From Fischerella sp. (GTDB lineage Bacteria; Cyanobacteriota; Cyanobacteriia; Cyanobacteriales; Nostocaceae), in assembly GCA_026419705.1 (NCBI GenBank), contig JANZYY010000254.1, positions 1-7,184 of the forward strand: a stretch of DNA of 7,184 nucleotides. The letters run 5' to 3'. This document shows positions 1 to 5,244 of the stretch, in pieces. Made by a program: the position numbers and the translations under genes. Every line of letters starts with the position of its first letter. Position 1 is the stretch's first letter. Under the pieces are notes generated by a model. It saw nothing but the letters and a program-made list of their open reading frames with translations. It did not search any database and was not told the DNA's origin.

Positions 1-1523
1 ATTGTAGATCCTATACCTGCTCCTAACATCGTAGACGACACTAACATTGCAACTACATACCAATTGACGCTTTCCCAGCTAGGTAAGAGATACCATTGCT
101 GTAACATCATGGGTACTAACAAAGTCACGACTGTCAGGGCTACCATTGGTAATGCCATTGGCCAGGGAACTTCTGGAGCACGGCGGGTCTTTTGTTGGGG
201 TTCTCCCCAAAATACCAATCGGAATACCCGTGTTAAATTCAATGCTGTTAGACCATTCACTACTACCAGAACCCACAAGACCCAAGGGGTTACTAGCGCC
301 AAGCCGTCAGCCCAAGATAGCATTGCCCAAAAGCTCCCCAAGGGCAGCAGTGTGACCATTCCGGCTGAACCGACTACAAAGGCTGTGGTAGTTGCTGGCA
401 TCCGCGACCACAAACCGCCCATTTCGGTTAAATCTTGGCTATTAGTAGTATAAATTACAGAACCAGCACTCATAAATAATAGTGCTTTGGCGATCGCATG
501 GGTGAACAATAAGATTAGAGCCACACCTCCTTGCTGCAAGCCTACAGCCAAAAACACCAATCCCATGTATGCACTAGTAGAATGGGACAACGCTCGCTTG
601 ATATCAGTTTGAGCGATAGATACCAAAGATGCACCTACTGCTGTGACTGTGCCTATAATGATCAAGGTTCTTAACGCAAAGGGCGACAGTGCTAGGATCG
701 GCTGCAATTTAAACAGTACATAGGCGCCACCAGCTACCACCATGGAATTTCGCATCACTGAAGCTGGGTTTGGTCCTTCCATCGCCTCATCTAACCATAA
801 GTGCAAGGGAAATTGAGCGCATTTACCTGCAGGACCGGCAATTAATCCTAAACCCAATAAACTCGATGTTAGCGGGCTTAACTCTGCTGTTTGTGCCCAC
901 TCATATAAATCGGAAAAATTCAAACTACCTGCTTTGGTAGATAGTGTCACTACTCCCATCAACAACAGCAAGTCTCCCACACGTTTAGTTAAAAAAGCAT
1001 CTCGCGCCGCTGTTACTACTAGGGGTTGAGCATACCAAAATCCTACCAGCAAGTAGGTCGAAAGGGTCAGCATTTCCAGCAAGGCGTAGCTGAGAAATAA
1101 GGAGTCACTCACTGCTAAGCCACTTAGCGCTGCTTCAAAAAAGCCCATCAAGGCAAAGAACCGAGCTAATGCCCAGTCTTTTTCCATGTAACCTAAAGCA
1201 TAAATTTGCGCCAGTAGACTTAACCCTGCAATTAAAATAGTTGCTCCAATACTCACTGACGATATTTCTAAAGCAAAAGATATACTCAAATCCGCAGCAC
1301 TGAACCAGGTGATTGCAAAATTTTCTGGTTCTCTGTTCCAAATATCTGTGAAGACGAATAGACTATGGATAAAAGCCAAAAATGTCGTCAATAAGTTAAA
1401 ATATGCTGCTGGTCTTGGACCAGTACGCCGAACTATTCCCATTGCCCAGGGCAAGGTTAACAATGCCCCTACTAAGCCATAAAAAGGTATCCACCAAGTT
1501 GTTGAGAATAGAAAATGATTCAT
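1..1523 (-). CDS. ndhF4: NDH-1 subunit 5, NdhF4 type (CO2-uptake NDH-1), 3' end missing
   Basis: Thylakoid-membrane proton-pumping subunit of the specialised NDH-1 complex that, with NdhD4 and CupB, drives CO2 hydration to bicarbonate. I translated the minus strand from ATG 1523-1521: 507 codons without a stop to the left edge, against roughly 600 in the family, so the C terminus lies outside. AAGGA at 1532-1536 precedes the start by 8 nt. The protein is strongly hydrophobic with many membrane segments. Visible NuoL/NdhF landmarks are Glu150 in a membrane helix (YALLEMLTLSTYLLVGF), Lys234 in GKCAQFPLHLWLDEAMEGP, and AQTDIKRALSHSTSAYMGL. Where respiratory NuoL has the IHAAT histidine, this protein has Arg258 (VMRNSMVV), which with the DEAMEGPNPAS segment I associate with the NdhF3/NdhF4 branch. 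F4 rather than F3 is chosen because of the divergent ccm operon, an arrangement I recall from Nostoc. Family very sure; F4 fairly sure. Confidence 0.85.
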   Translation of the reverse strand, partial: MNHFLFSTTWWIPFYGLVGALLTLPWAMGIVRRTGPRPAAYFNLLTTFLAFIHSLFVFTDIWNREPENFAITWFSAADLSISFALEISSVSIGATILIAGLSLLAQIYALGYMEKDWALARFFALMGFFEAALSGLAVSDSLFLSYALLEMLTLSTYLLVGFWYAQPLVVTAARDAFLTKRVGDLLLLMGVVTLSTKAGSLNFSDLYEWAQTAELSPLTSSLLGLGLIAGPAGKCAQFPLHLWLDEAMEGPNPASVMRNSMVVAGGAYVLFKLQPILALSPFALRTLIIIGTVTAVGASLVSIAQTDIKRALSHSTSAYMGLVFLAVGLQQGGVALILLFTHAIAKALLFMSAGSVIYTTNSQDLTEMGGLWSRMPATTTAFVVGSAGMVTLLPLGSFWAMLSWADGLALVTPWVLWVLVVVNGLTALNLTRVFRLVFWGEPQQKTRRAPEVPWPMALPMVALTVVTLLVPMMLQQWYLLPSWESVNWYVVAMLVSSTMLGAGIGST

Positions 1524-1531
1524 TGAATTTT

Positions 1532-1536
1532 TCCTT
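1532..1536 (-). promoter_or_regulatory. ribosome binding site of ndhF4
   Basis: AAGGA on the minus strand, 8 nt before ATG 1523. It supports this start; the coding frame upstream of it shows no NdhF-like sequence. Confidence 0.7.
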
Positions 1537-1585
1537 GACGACTTAGCATCGAATTATTCTTGCCAGCCTCCGAGCATGCTTTTCT

Positions 1586-1604
1586 GTGACTATTATGTGA
1601 CTAT
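1586..1604. repeat. direct repeat GTGACTAT, 11-bp period, upstream of ndhF4
   Basis: Two perfect copies of GTGACTAT (1586-1593 and 1597-1604) separated by TAT. On the ndhF4 strand it reads ATAGTCAC twice, about 63-81 nt before the start codon. The spacing is one helical turn, as expected for two protein contacts on the same DNA face, but the regulator is unknown. This may be a binding site in the ndhF4 promoter or chance in AT-rich DNA. Confidence 0.35.
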
Positions 1605-2155
1605 ATCGTTGGCTTGATTGATATTTTATTTATAAGCCTTTGTTTTTCTGTAGTGGAAATTCGAGGTTTTTATAAAACTATTATCTATCATTTTTCATAC
1701 TTTTTACGCCAATTTTGCTTGTTAGCAACACAGTTACCCAAAATTTTTATTATAAACAATCTGAATTTCCCAACTAGTAATATGGTCAAAATAGCGGTAT
1801 TTTTTTCTTTCAAATATATTCTATAAGATTTCATATACTTATTGATTTCTAAACTTAACAATTCCATTTTATGGAGGATATAAGAAAAAATTATATAATT
1901 TTCCAGTCATTTTATTATATGTAGATAGCAAAAGGGCGAGGAAAGACGAAAATAGTACCCTTTAACTTATTCTTCATTCCTCTGAAGGCTGAAATTTAGC
2001 CATTATGAATTTTTTTTAACTAATGTAATAAAAAAATTATAAAGCAGAAGTGAATGCTCCAAGAATCGGTAAAGATTGGTTGAGCAGAGTTTACCTATAA
2101 AATATTATTAAGTTTTTTTAAACTATTTTATTATAAACTATTATACTAATTTATA

Positions 2156-2184
2156 TTGTCAGGGGAGCCAAGCTTTCTTATGCT
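2156..2184 (+). promoter_or_regulatory. candidate sigma70-type promoter of the ccm operon
   Basis: TTGTCA (2156-2161, five of six matches to TTGACA), a 17-nt spacer, then TATGCT (2179-2184, four of six matches to TATAAT). Transcription would start near 2191, giving a leader of about 90 nt. A rival -10 is TATACT at 2142-2147, which lacks a good -35. The call rests only on hexamer similarity and spacing. Confidence 0.35.
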
Positions 2185-2220
2185 TAATTTGAGAACAGTT
2201 AAATAGCTCAAGATGAGCAT
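2180..2220 (+). promoter_or_regulatory. long imperfect dyad before ccmK2 (operator or 5'-leader hairpin)
   Basis: ATGCTTAATTTGAG (2180-2193) faces CTCAAGATGAGCAT (2207-2220) across 13 nt. As RNA the arms make 14 positions with 11 Watson-Crick pairs, two G-U pairs and one A-A mismatch. It ends 60 nt before the ccmK2 ATG and overlaps the -10 and start region of the candidate promoter. If that promoter is right this looks like an operator; if transcription begins further upstream it would be a leader hairpin. Confidence 0.4.
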
Positions 2221-2268
2221 CCCCGTCCAAAATTTTCAACAAAACAGTACAAATTGCATTAATTGTCT

Positions 2269-2273
2269 AGGAG
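2269..2273 (+). promoter_or_regulatory. ribosome binding site deciding the ccmK2 start
   Basis: AGGAG lies 7 nt before ATG 2281. It excludes the in-frame TTG at 2263, which would sit upstream of this site and add six residues not found in CcmK proteins. Confidence 0.85.
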
Positions 2274-2280
2274 TCCTGCG

Positions 2281-2589
2281 ATGCCTATTGCAGTTGGAAT
2301 GATTGAAACTAAAGGTTTTCCGGCAGTGGTGGAAGCTGCGGATGCGATGGTAAAAGCCGCTCGTGTCACTTTAGTCGGTTATGAAAAAATCGGCAGTGCC
2401 AGGGTGACAGTGATTGTGCGGGGAGACGTTTCGGAAGTACAAGCTTCGGTAGCAGCTGGAGTTGAAGCAGCCAGAAGAGTAAACGGCGGTGAAGTGGTAT
2501 CGACCCACATCATTGCTCGTCCTCACGAGAACTTGGAATATGTCTTACCGATTCGTTATACGGAAGCTGTGGAGCAGTTCCGTACTTAG
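2281..2589 (+). CDS. ccmK2: carboxysome shell protein CcmK2 (BMC-H hexamer)
   Basis: Major hexameric facet protein of the beta-carboxysome shell, 102 residues, one BMC domain over almost the full length. Diagnostic segments are VGMIETKGFPAVVEAADAM, LVGYEKIGS, VIVRGDVSEVQASVAAG and IIARPHENLEYVLPIRYTE. Lys36-Ile-Gly-Ser39 forms the central pore loop. Residue 40 is Ala where most CcmK1/K2 proteins I recall have Gly. The short ending EQFRT is typical of CcmK2, while the neighbouring CcmK1 has a C-terminal extension. The start at ATG 2281 follows AGGAG. It is first in the operon, and the K2-K1-L-M-N order is the same as in Synechocystis. It is about 88 per cent identical to the next gene product by eye, so the pair is a tandem duplication. 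Confidence 0.96.
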   Translation: MPIAVGMIETKGFPAVVEAADAMVKAARVTLVGYEKIGSARVTVIVRGDVSEVQASVAAGVEAARRVNGGEVVSTHIIARPHENLEYVLPIRYTEAVEQFRT

Positions 2590-2691
2590 GCACAGTTCAC
2601 AAACAAAACAAAACAACGGGGTTGCCTTCTTGTTGCTAGCTTTGCTTGTGTTTGCTCGTTTGTTGGAAGCTTCTTAAGGATTAAAAAAATT
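2590..2691 (+). other. ccmK2-ccmK1 spacer with A/C-rich and G/T-rich arms
   Basis: 102-nt spacer. Its left part is A/C-rich (about 2597-2618, runs of CAAA and CAAAA) and its right part G/T-rich (about 2639-2666). The arms are only imperfectly complementary, so an mRNA hairpin is possible but not clear. It ends with AAGGA (2676-2680), the ribosome site of ccmK1, 11 nt before ATG 2692. A stabilising or processing structure between two shell genes needed in different amounts would be one explanation (inference). Confidence 0.3.
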
Positions 2692-3036
2692 ATGTCAATT
2701 GCAGTAGGAATGGTGGAAACCCTTGGTTTCCCAGCAGTGGTGGAAGCAGCGGATGCAATGGGAAAAGCTGCTCGCGTCACCCTGGTAGGTTATGAAAAAA
2801 TAGGCAGCGGTCGCGTCACCGTCATCGTTCGTGGCGATGTTTCGGAAGTGCAAGCCTCTGTAGCAGCAGGAATTGAATCCGTCAAGCGAGTCAATGGCGG
2901 ACAGGTGCTGTCTACTCATATCATTGCTCGTCCCCACGAGAACTTAGAATATGTTCTGCCAATTCGTTATACCGAAGATGTAGAGCAGTTCCGCGAGAAC
3001 GTGAACGCAATTCGTCCCTTTGGCAGAAGACCCTAA
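2692..3036 (+). CDS. ccmK1: carboxysome shell protein CcmK1 (BMC-H hexamer)
   Basis: Second hexameric facet protein, 114 residues. The BMC domain (about 1-95) is almost the same as in CcmK2, with pore loop Lys36-Ile-Gly-Ser39 followed by the usual Gly40. A C-terminal extension after EQFR (about residues 99-114, ending NAIRPFGRRP) is rich in Arg and Pro, which matches CcmK1 rather than CcmK2. Residue 24 is Gly, where the neighbour CcmK2 has Val. The start is ATG 2692 with AAGGA 11 nt upstream, a rather long spacing. The stop lies 6 nt before ccmL, so the two are probably co-translated. Confidence 0.95.
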   Translation: MSIAVGMVETLGFPAVVEAADAMGKAARVTLVGYEKIGSGRVTVIVRGDVSEVQASVAAGIESVKRVNGGQVLSTHIIARPHENLEYVLPIRYTEDVEQFRENVNAIRPFGRRP

Positions 3037-3042
3037 AGTGTA

Positions 3043-3345
3043 ATGCAAATTGCGAAAGTGCGCGGCACAGTAGTTAGCACTCAAAAAGACCCTAGTCTGA
3101 GAGGTGTCAAGCTACTGCTGTTGCAATTAGTAGATGAAGAAGGACGTATCTTACCAGAATACGAGGTAGCTGCTGATAATGTTGGTGCAGGAGTGGACGA
3201 ATGGGTACTTGTCAGTCGCGGTAGTGCTGCCCGCCAAATTCTTGGTAATGAACAGCGTCCAGTAGATGCTGCTGTGGTGGCGATTGTTGATACAGTTCAT
3301 GTTGAAGATCGCCTCATTTACAGCAAGAAAGATCAATATCGATAG
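3043..3345 (+). CDS. ccmL: carboxysome vertex protein CcmL (BMC-P pentamer)
   Basis: Pentameric protein that caps the twelve vertices of the icosahedral shell; 100 residues, the usual CcmL length (EutN/CcmL family). Visible family features are the N-terminal MQIAKVRGTVVSTQKDPSL, the beta strand KLLLLQLVD, EWVLVSRGSAARQ (about 53-65) and DAAVVAIVDTVHV (about 75-87). No clear Shine-Dalgarno sequence precedes ATG 3043. The ccmK1 stop is only 6 nt upstream, so translation is probably coupled, which would suit a protein needed in few copies (inference). Confidence 0.95.
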   Translation: MQIAKVRGTVVSTQKDPSLRGVKLLLLQLVDEEGRILPEYEVAADNVGAGVDEWVLVSRGSAARQILGNEQRPVDAAVVAIVDTVHVEDRLIYSKKDQYR

Positions 3346-3351
3346 GAATTT

Positions 3352-3429
3352 GTTAGTGGTTAGTGGTTAGTAGTTGGTGGGAAAAAGCCAACAACCAACA
3401 ACCAACAACTAACAACCAACAACCAACAA
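3352..3429 (+). repeat. heptanucleotide tandem repeats in inverted arrays, ccmL-ccmM spacer
   Basis: The left array has four 7-nt units of GTTAGTG type (3352-3379; the last is GTTGGTG). After GGAAAAAG, the right array has six units of CCAACAA (3388-3429, the fourth is CTAACAA). The two arrays are roughly complementary: GTTGG (3373-3377) can pair with CCAAC (3388-3392), and pairing outward is imperfect. This matches the short tandemly repeated repetitive (STRR) heptamers known from heterocystous cyanobacteria. It fills nearly the whole spacer up to the ccmM ribosome site. Confidence 0.85.
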
Positions 3430-3434
3430 CAATT

Positions 3435-3442
3435 GAGGAGGA
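3435..3442 (+). promoter_or_regulatory. strong ribosome binding site deciding the ccmM start
   Basis: GAGGAGGA, 8 nt before ATG 3451. The in-frame TTG at 3433 overlaps this site and can be excluded as the start. Confidence 0.9.
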
Positions 3443-3450
3443 ATCTCGCA

Positions 3451-5103
3451 ATGGCAGTCCGCAGCATCGCGGAAGCAGCTCCCCCAACCCCATGGTCAAG
3501 AAATTTAGCTGAACCAACCATAGATCCATCGGCATTCTTGCATTCATTTTCCAATATCATTGGGGATGTACGGATAGGAGCAAACGTAATAGTTGCGCCC
3601 GGTACTTCGATTAGGGCAGATGAAGGTACGCCGTTTTATATCGGTGAAAACACTAATATTCAAGATGGTGTTGTTGTACACGGCTTAGAGAAAGGACGTG
3701 TAATTGGTGACGATCGACAAGAATATTCGGTATGGATTGGTAAAAATAGCTGCATTACCCACATGGCTTTAATTCACGGGCCATGCTATGTAGGAGATGG
3801 TTGTTTTATCGGTTTTCGCTCTACAGTCTTTAATGCCAGGGTGGGAGCAGGTTGCATCGTCATGATGCACGCTTTAATCCAAGATGTAGAAATTCCCCCA
3901 GGTAAGTATGTGCCTTCAGGAGCAATAATTACTACTCAGCAGCAAGCAGACCGTTTGCCAGATGTGCAAGCTGAAGATAAGGAATTTGCTCATCATGTGG
4001 TTGGAATTAATCAAGCACTGCGAGCAGGTTACTTATGTGCTGCAGATAGCAAATGTATTAGAACTATTCGTGATGAATTAACTAAATCCTATACAAGCAA
4101 AGGCGTGAATGGATTTGAAAGGAGCAGTGAGGTGTCTAGCAGCAGTTTGGGTGCAGAAACAATAGAGCAGGTACGCTATCTGTTAGAGCAAGGATACAAA
4201 ATCGGCACAGAACACGTGGATCAACGGCGATTCCGGACAGGTTCTTGGACTAGTTGCAAGCCAATTGAAGCCAGAAGCTTAGGTGAAGCGATCGCGGCTT
4301 TGGAAGGTTGTCTAGCAGAGCACAGCGGCGAGTACGTTCGCCTGTTTGGCATTGACCCCAAAGGCAAAAGGCGCGTGTTAGAGACGATCGTTCAACGTCC
4401 GGATGGCGTCGTCCAAGCACCTGCTTCCTTTAAGGCTCCTGCTGCTGGTTATAGCAGCAATGGCGGCTATAAGGGCAATGACAACGGTAGCAATAGCAGA
4501 CTCAGCAGCGAAACAGTAGAGCAAATTCGCCAACTGTTGGCAGGTGGTTACAGAATTGGTACAGAACACGTAGATGAGCGCCGTTTCCGCACGGGTTCGT
4601 GGCAAAGCTGCAAGCCAATTGAAGCAACTTCTACCGGTGAGGTAATTGCTGCCCTAGAAGATTGCATGGATAATCATCAAGGGGAATACGTGCGCTTGAT
4701 TGGTATCGACCCGAAAGCCAAACGTCGTGTACTGGAAAGTATTATTCAACGCCCTAACGGGCCGGTTGCTGCATCTGGTAACAGCAAATCAACTAGCACG
4801 TCTACCTCTTTTGCTTCTACAACAGTAACAGCTACTAGCACCAAATTAAGTTCCGAAGCAGTAGAGCAGCTACAGCAACTACTAGCAGGTGGCTTTAAGA
4901 TTAGTGCCGAACATGTAGATCAAAGGAGATTCCGCACAGGTTCCTGGGCTAGCTGCGGACAAATTCAAGCTAGCAACTTGCAAGAGGCGATCGCAGCGTT
5001 GGAGGGATACCTCGCTGAATATCAAGGAGAATACGTGCGCTTGATTGGTATAGATCCTAAAGCTAAGCGCCGGGTACTGGAATTAATCATCCAACGCCCA
5101 TAA
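3451..5103 (+). CDS. ccmM: carboxysome assembly protein CcmM: gamma-carbonic anhydrase domain plus three SSU-like modules
   Basis: Central organiser of the beta-carboxysome, 550 residues. Residues 1 to about 205 form a left-handed beta-helix gamma-carbonic anhydrase domain. His77, His104 and His109 match the zinc ligands, and Cys196/Cys202 match the disulfide reported as needed for activity in Thermosynechococcus CcmM (75/102/107 and 194/200 there; constant offset of two). Three RbcS-like modules follow at about 233-317, 351-435 and 466-550, joined by Ser/Gly/Thr-rich linkers. Each has EHVD-RRFRTGSW and GEYVRL-GIDPK-KRRVLE. Modules 1 and 2 carry a cysteine pair (269/287 and 387/405); module 3 keeps Cys502 but has Tyr520. 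It should bind Rubisco through the modules and CcmN through the N-terminal domain. The start at ATG 3451 follows GAGGAGGA. An internal start (4132) probably gives a short isoform. Confidence 0.97.
   Translation: MAVRSIAEAAPPTPWSRNLAEPTIDPSAFLHSFSNIIGDVRIGANVIVAPGTSIRADEGTPFYIGENTNIQDGVVVHGLEKGRVIGDDRQEYSVWIGKNSCITHMALIHGPCYVGDGCFIGFRSTVFNARVGAGCIVMMHALIQDVEIPPGKYVPSGAIITTQQQADRLPDVQAEDKEFAHHVVGINQALRAGYLCAADSKCIRTIRDELTKSYTSKGVNGFERSSEVSSSSLGAETIEQVRYLLEQGYKIGTEHVDQRRFRTGSWTSCKPIEARSLGEAIAALEGCLAEHSGEYVRLFGIDPKGKRRVLETIVQRPDGVVQAPASFKAPAAGYSSNGGYKGNDNGSNSRLSSETVEQIRQLLAGGYRIGTEHVDERRFRTGSWQSCKPIEATSTGEVIAALEDCMDNHQGEYVRLIGIDPKAKRRVLESIIQRPNGPVAASGNSKSTSTSTSFASTTVTATSTKLSSEAVEQLQQLLAGGFKISAEHVDQRRFRTGSWASCGQIQASNLQEAIAALEGYLAEYQGEYVRLIGIDPKAKRRVLELIIQRP
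4118..4124 (+). promoter_or_regulatory. internal ribosome binding site within ccmM
   Basis: AAAGGAG inside the coding sequence, 7 nt before the in-frame GTG at 4132. It lies exactly between the carbonic anhydrase domain and the first SSU-like module, where the short CcmM form is known to start in other beta-cyanobacteria. Confidence 0.75.
4132..5103 (+). CDS. ccmM: short CcmM isoform (M35 type) from an internal GTG start
   Basis: Translation from the in-frame GTG at Val228 of CcmM gives 323 residues, about 35 kDa, consisting only of the three SSU-like modules and their linkers. In Synechococcus elongatus the same kind of internal GTG start makes M35, which cross-links Rubisco into the condensate that becomes the carboxysome core, while full-length CcmM links that core to CcmN and the shell. 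Seen here: AAAGGAG with 7-nt spacing, GTG in frame, and the start five codons before the first module. That it is used in this organism is inference. Confidence 0.75.
   Translation: MSSSSLGAETIEQVRYLLEQGYKIGTEHVDQRRFRTGSWTSCKPIEARSLGEAIAALEGCLAEHSGEYVRLFGIDPKGKRRVLETIVQRPDGVVQAPASFKAPAAGYSSNGGYKGNDNGSNSRLSSETVEQIRQLLAGGYRIGTEHVDERRFRTGSWQSCKPIEATSTGEVIAALEDCMDNHQGEYVRLIGIDPKAKRRVLESIIQRPNGPVAASGNSKSTSTSTSFASTTVTATSTKLSSEAVEQLQQLLAGGFKISAEHVDQRRFRTGSWASCGQIQASNLQEAIAALEGYLAEYQGEYVRLIGIDPKAKRRVLELIIQRP
4147..5100 (+). repeat. three in-frame SSU-like module repeats of ccmM
   Basis: Coding repeats of 255 nt each at 4147-4401, 4501-4755 and 4846-5100. They are separated by linkers of 33 and 30 codons that are low in complexity (Gly/Asn/Ser and Ser/Thr). 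The modules are highly similar at protein level and moderately so at DNA level. They could recombine, which would explain why module number varies among cyanobacteria. Confidence 0.9.
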
Positions 5104-5108
5104 TTAAA

Positions 5109-5209
5109 GGGCATAGCGCATGGGGCAAGGGACATAGGAAAAATTAGTACTTCAATTCTCAATTCTCAGTGTCCAATTCCCAGTTCCCAATGCCCAATGC
5201 CCAATGCCC
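5109..5209 (+). repeat. heptanucleotide tandem repeats, ccmM-ccmN spacer
   Basis: Eight 7-nt units in phase run from 5152 to 5207: two TCAATTC, TCAGTGT, CCAATTC, CCAGTTC and three CCAATGC. The opposite sense appears upstream at 5109-5137 as degenerate GGGCATA/GGGCAAG/GGACATA units. GGGCAT (5109-5114) can pair with ATGCCC (5204-5209), closing a weak large hairpin over the spacer. This is STRR-like, with a different heptamer from the one before ccmM. The repeat supplies an ATG at 5197 that is in frame with ccmN. Confidence 0.8.
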
Positions 5210-5229
5210 ATCACAACTTCACGGCTTCC

Positions 5230-5233
5230 GAGG
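5230..5233 (+). promoter_or_regulatory. probable ribosome binding site of ccmN
   Basis: GAGG, 11 nt before ATG 5245. It is weak and distant, but better than what precedes the alternative ATG at 5197, which lies within heptamer repeats and has no purine-rich site. Confidence 0.5.
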
Positions 5234-5244
5234 TTAAAAATTCC

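Larger units (their letters stand above)
1524..2280. promoter_or_regulatory. divergent AT-rich intergenic region between ndhF4 and ccmK2
   Basis: 757 bp without a credible gene. The segment of about 1620-2160 is extremely AT-rich with many A and T runs, so TATAAT-like words occur by chance (for example 1894-1899) and are not informative by themselves. It must hold the promoters of both the ndhF4 unit and the ccm operon. Specific sites are listed separately: the GTGACTAT direct repeat (1586-1604), an AAAGGG/CCCTTT inverted repeat (1931-1936 with 1958-1963), an AAACTATT direct repeat (2120-2127 and 2135-2142), the candidate promoter at 2156-2184 and the dyad at 2180-2220. Confidence 0.6.

Noticed and set aside
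64..453. Plus-strand open frame of 129 codons
   Set aside because: It lies antisense within ndhF4, whose minus-strand frame has clear NuoL/NdhF motifs over the same bases.
1614..1826. Plus-strand open frame of 70 codons in the AT-rich intergenic region
   Set aside because: TTG start without ribosome site; the hydrophobic Phe/Ile/Leu-rich peptide is what AT-rich DNA gives by chance. No family resemblance.
1894..1899. Perfect TATAAT as a promoter -10
   Set aside because: No -35-like hexamer at the right distance and the surrounding DNA is almost only A and T, so a chance match is expected.
2263..2280. TTG start extending ccmK2 by six residues
   Set aside because: The AGGAG ribosome site lies inside this extension, and CcmK proteins start at the ATG 2281 equivalent.
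3388..3429. Possible CRISPR-like array in the ccmL-ccmM spacer
   Set aside because: The units are 7 nt without spacers; this is a simple heptamer tandem repeat, not a CRISPR.
4378..4605. Minus-strand open frame of 75 codons inside ccmM
   Set aside because: Shadow of the conserved SSU-like modules and linker on the plus strand.
5197..5244. Upstream ATG extending ccmN by 16 residues
   Set aside because: The ATG is produced by the CCAATGC heptamer array, has no ribosome site and adds sequence unlike CcmN N termini. Not fully excluded.
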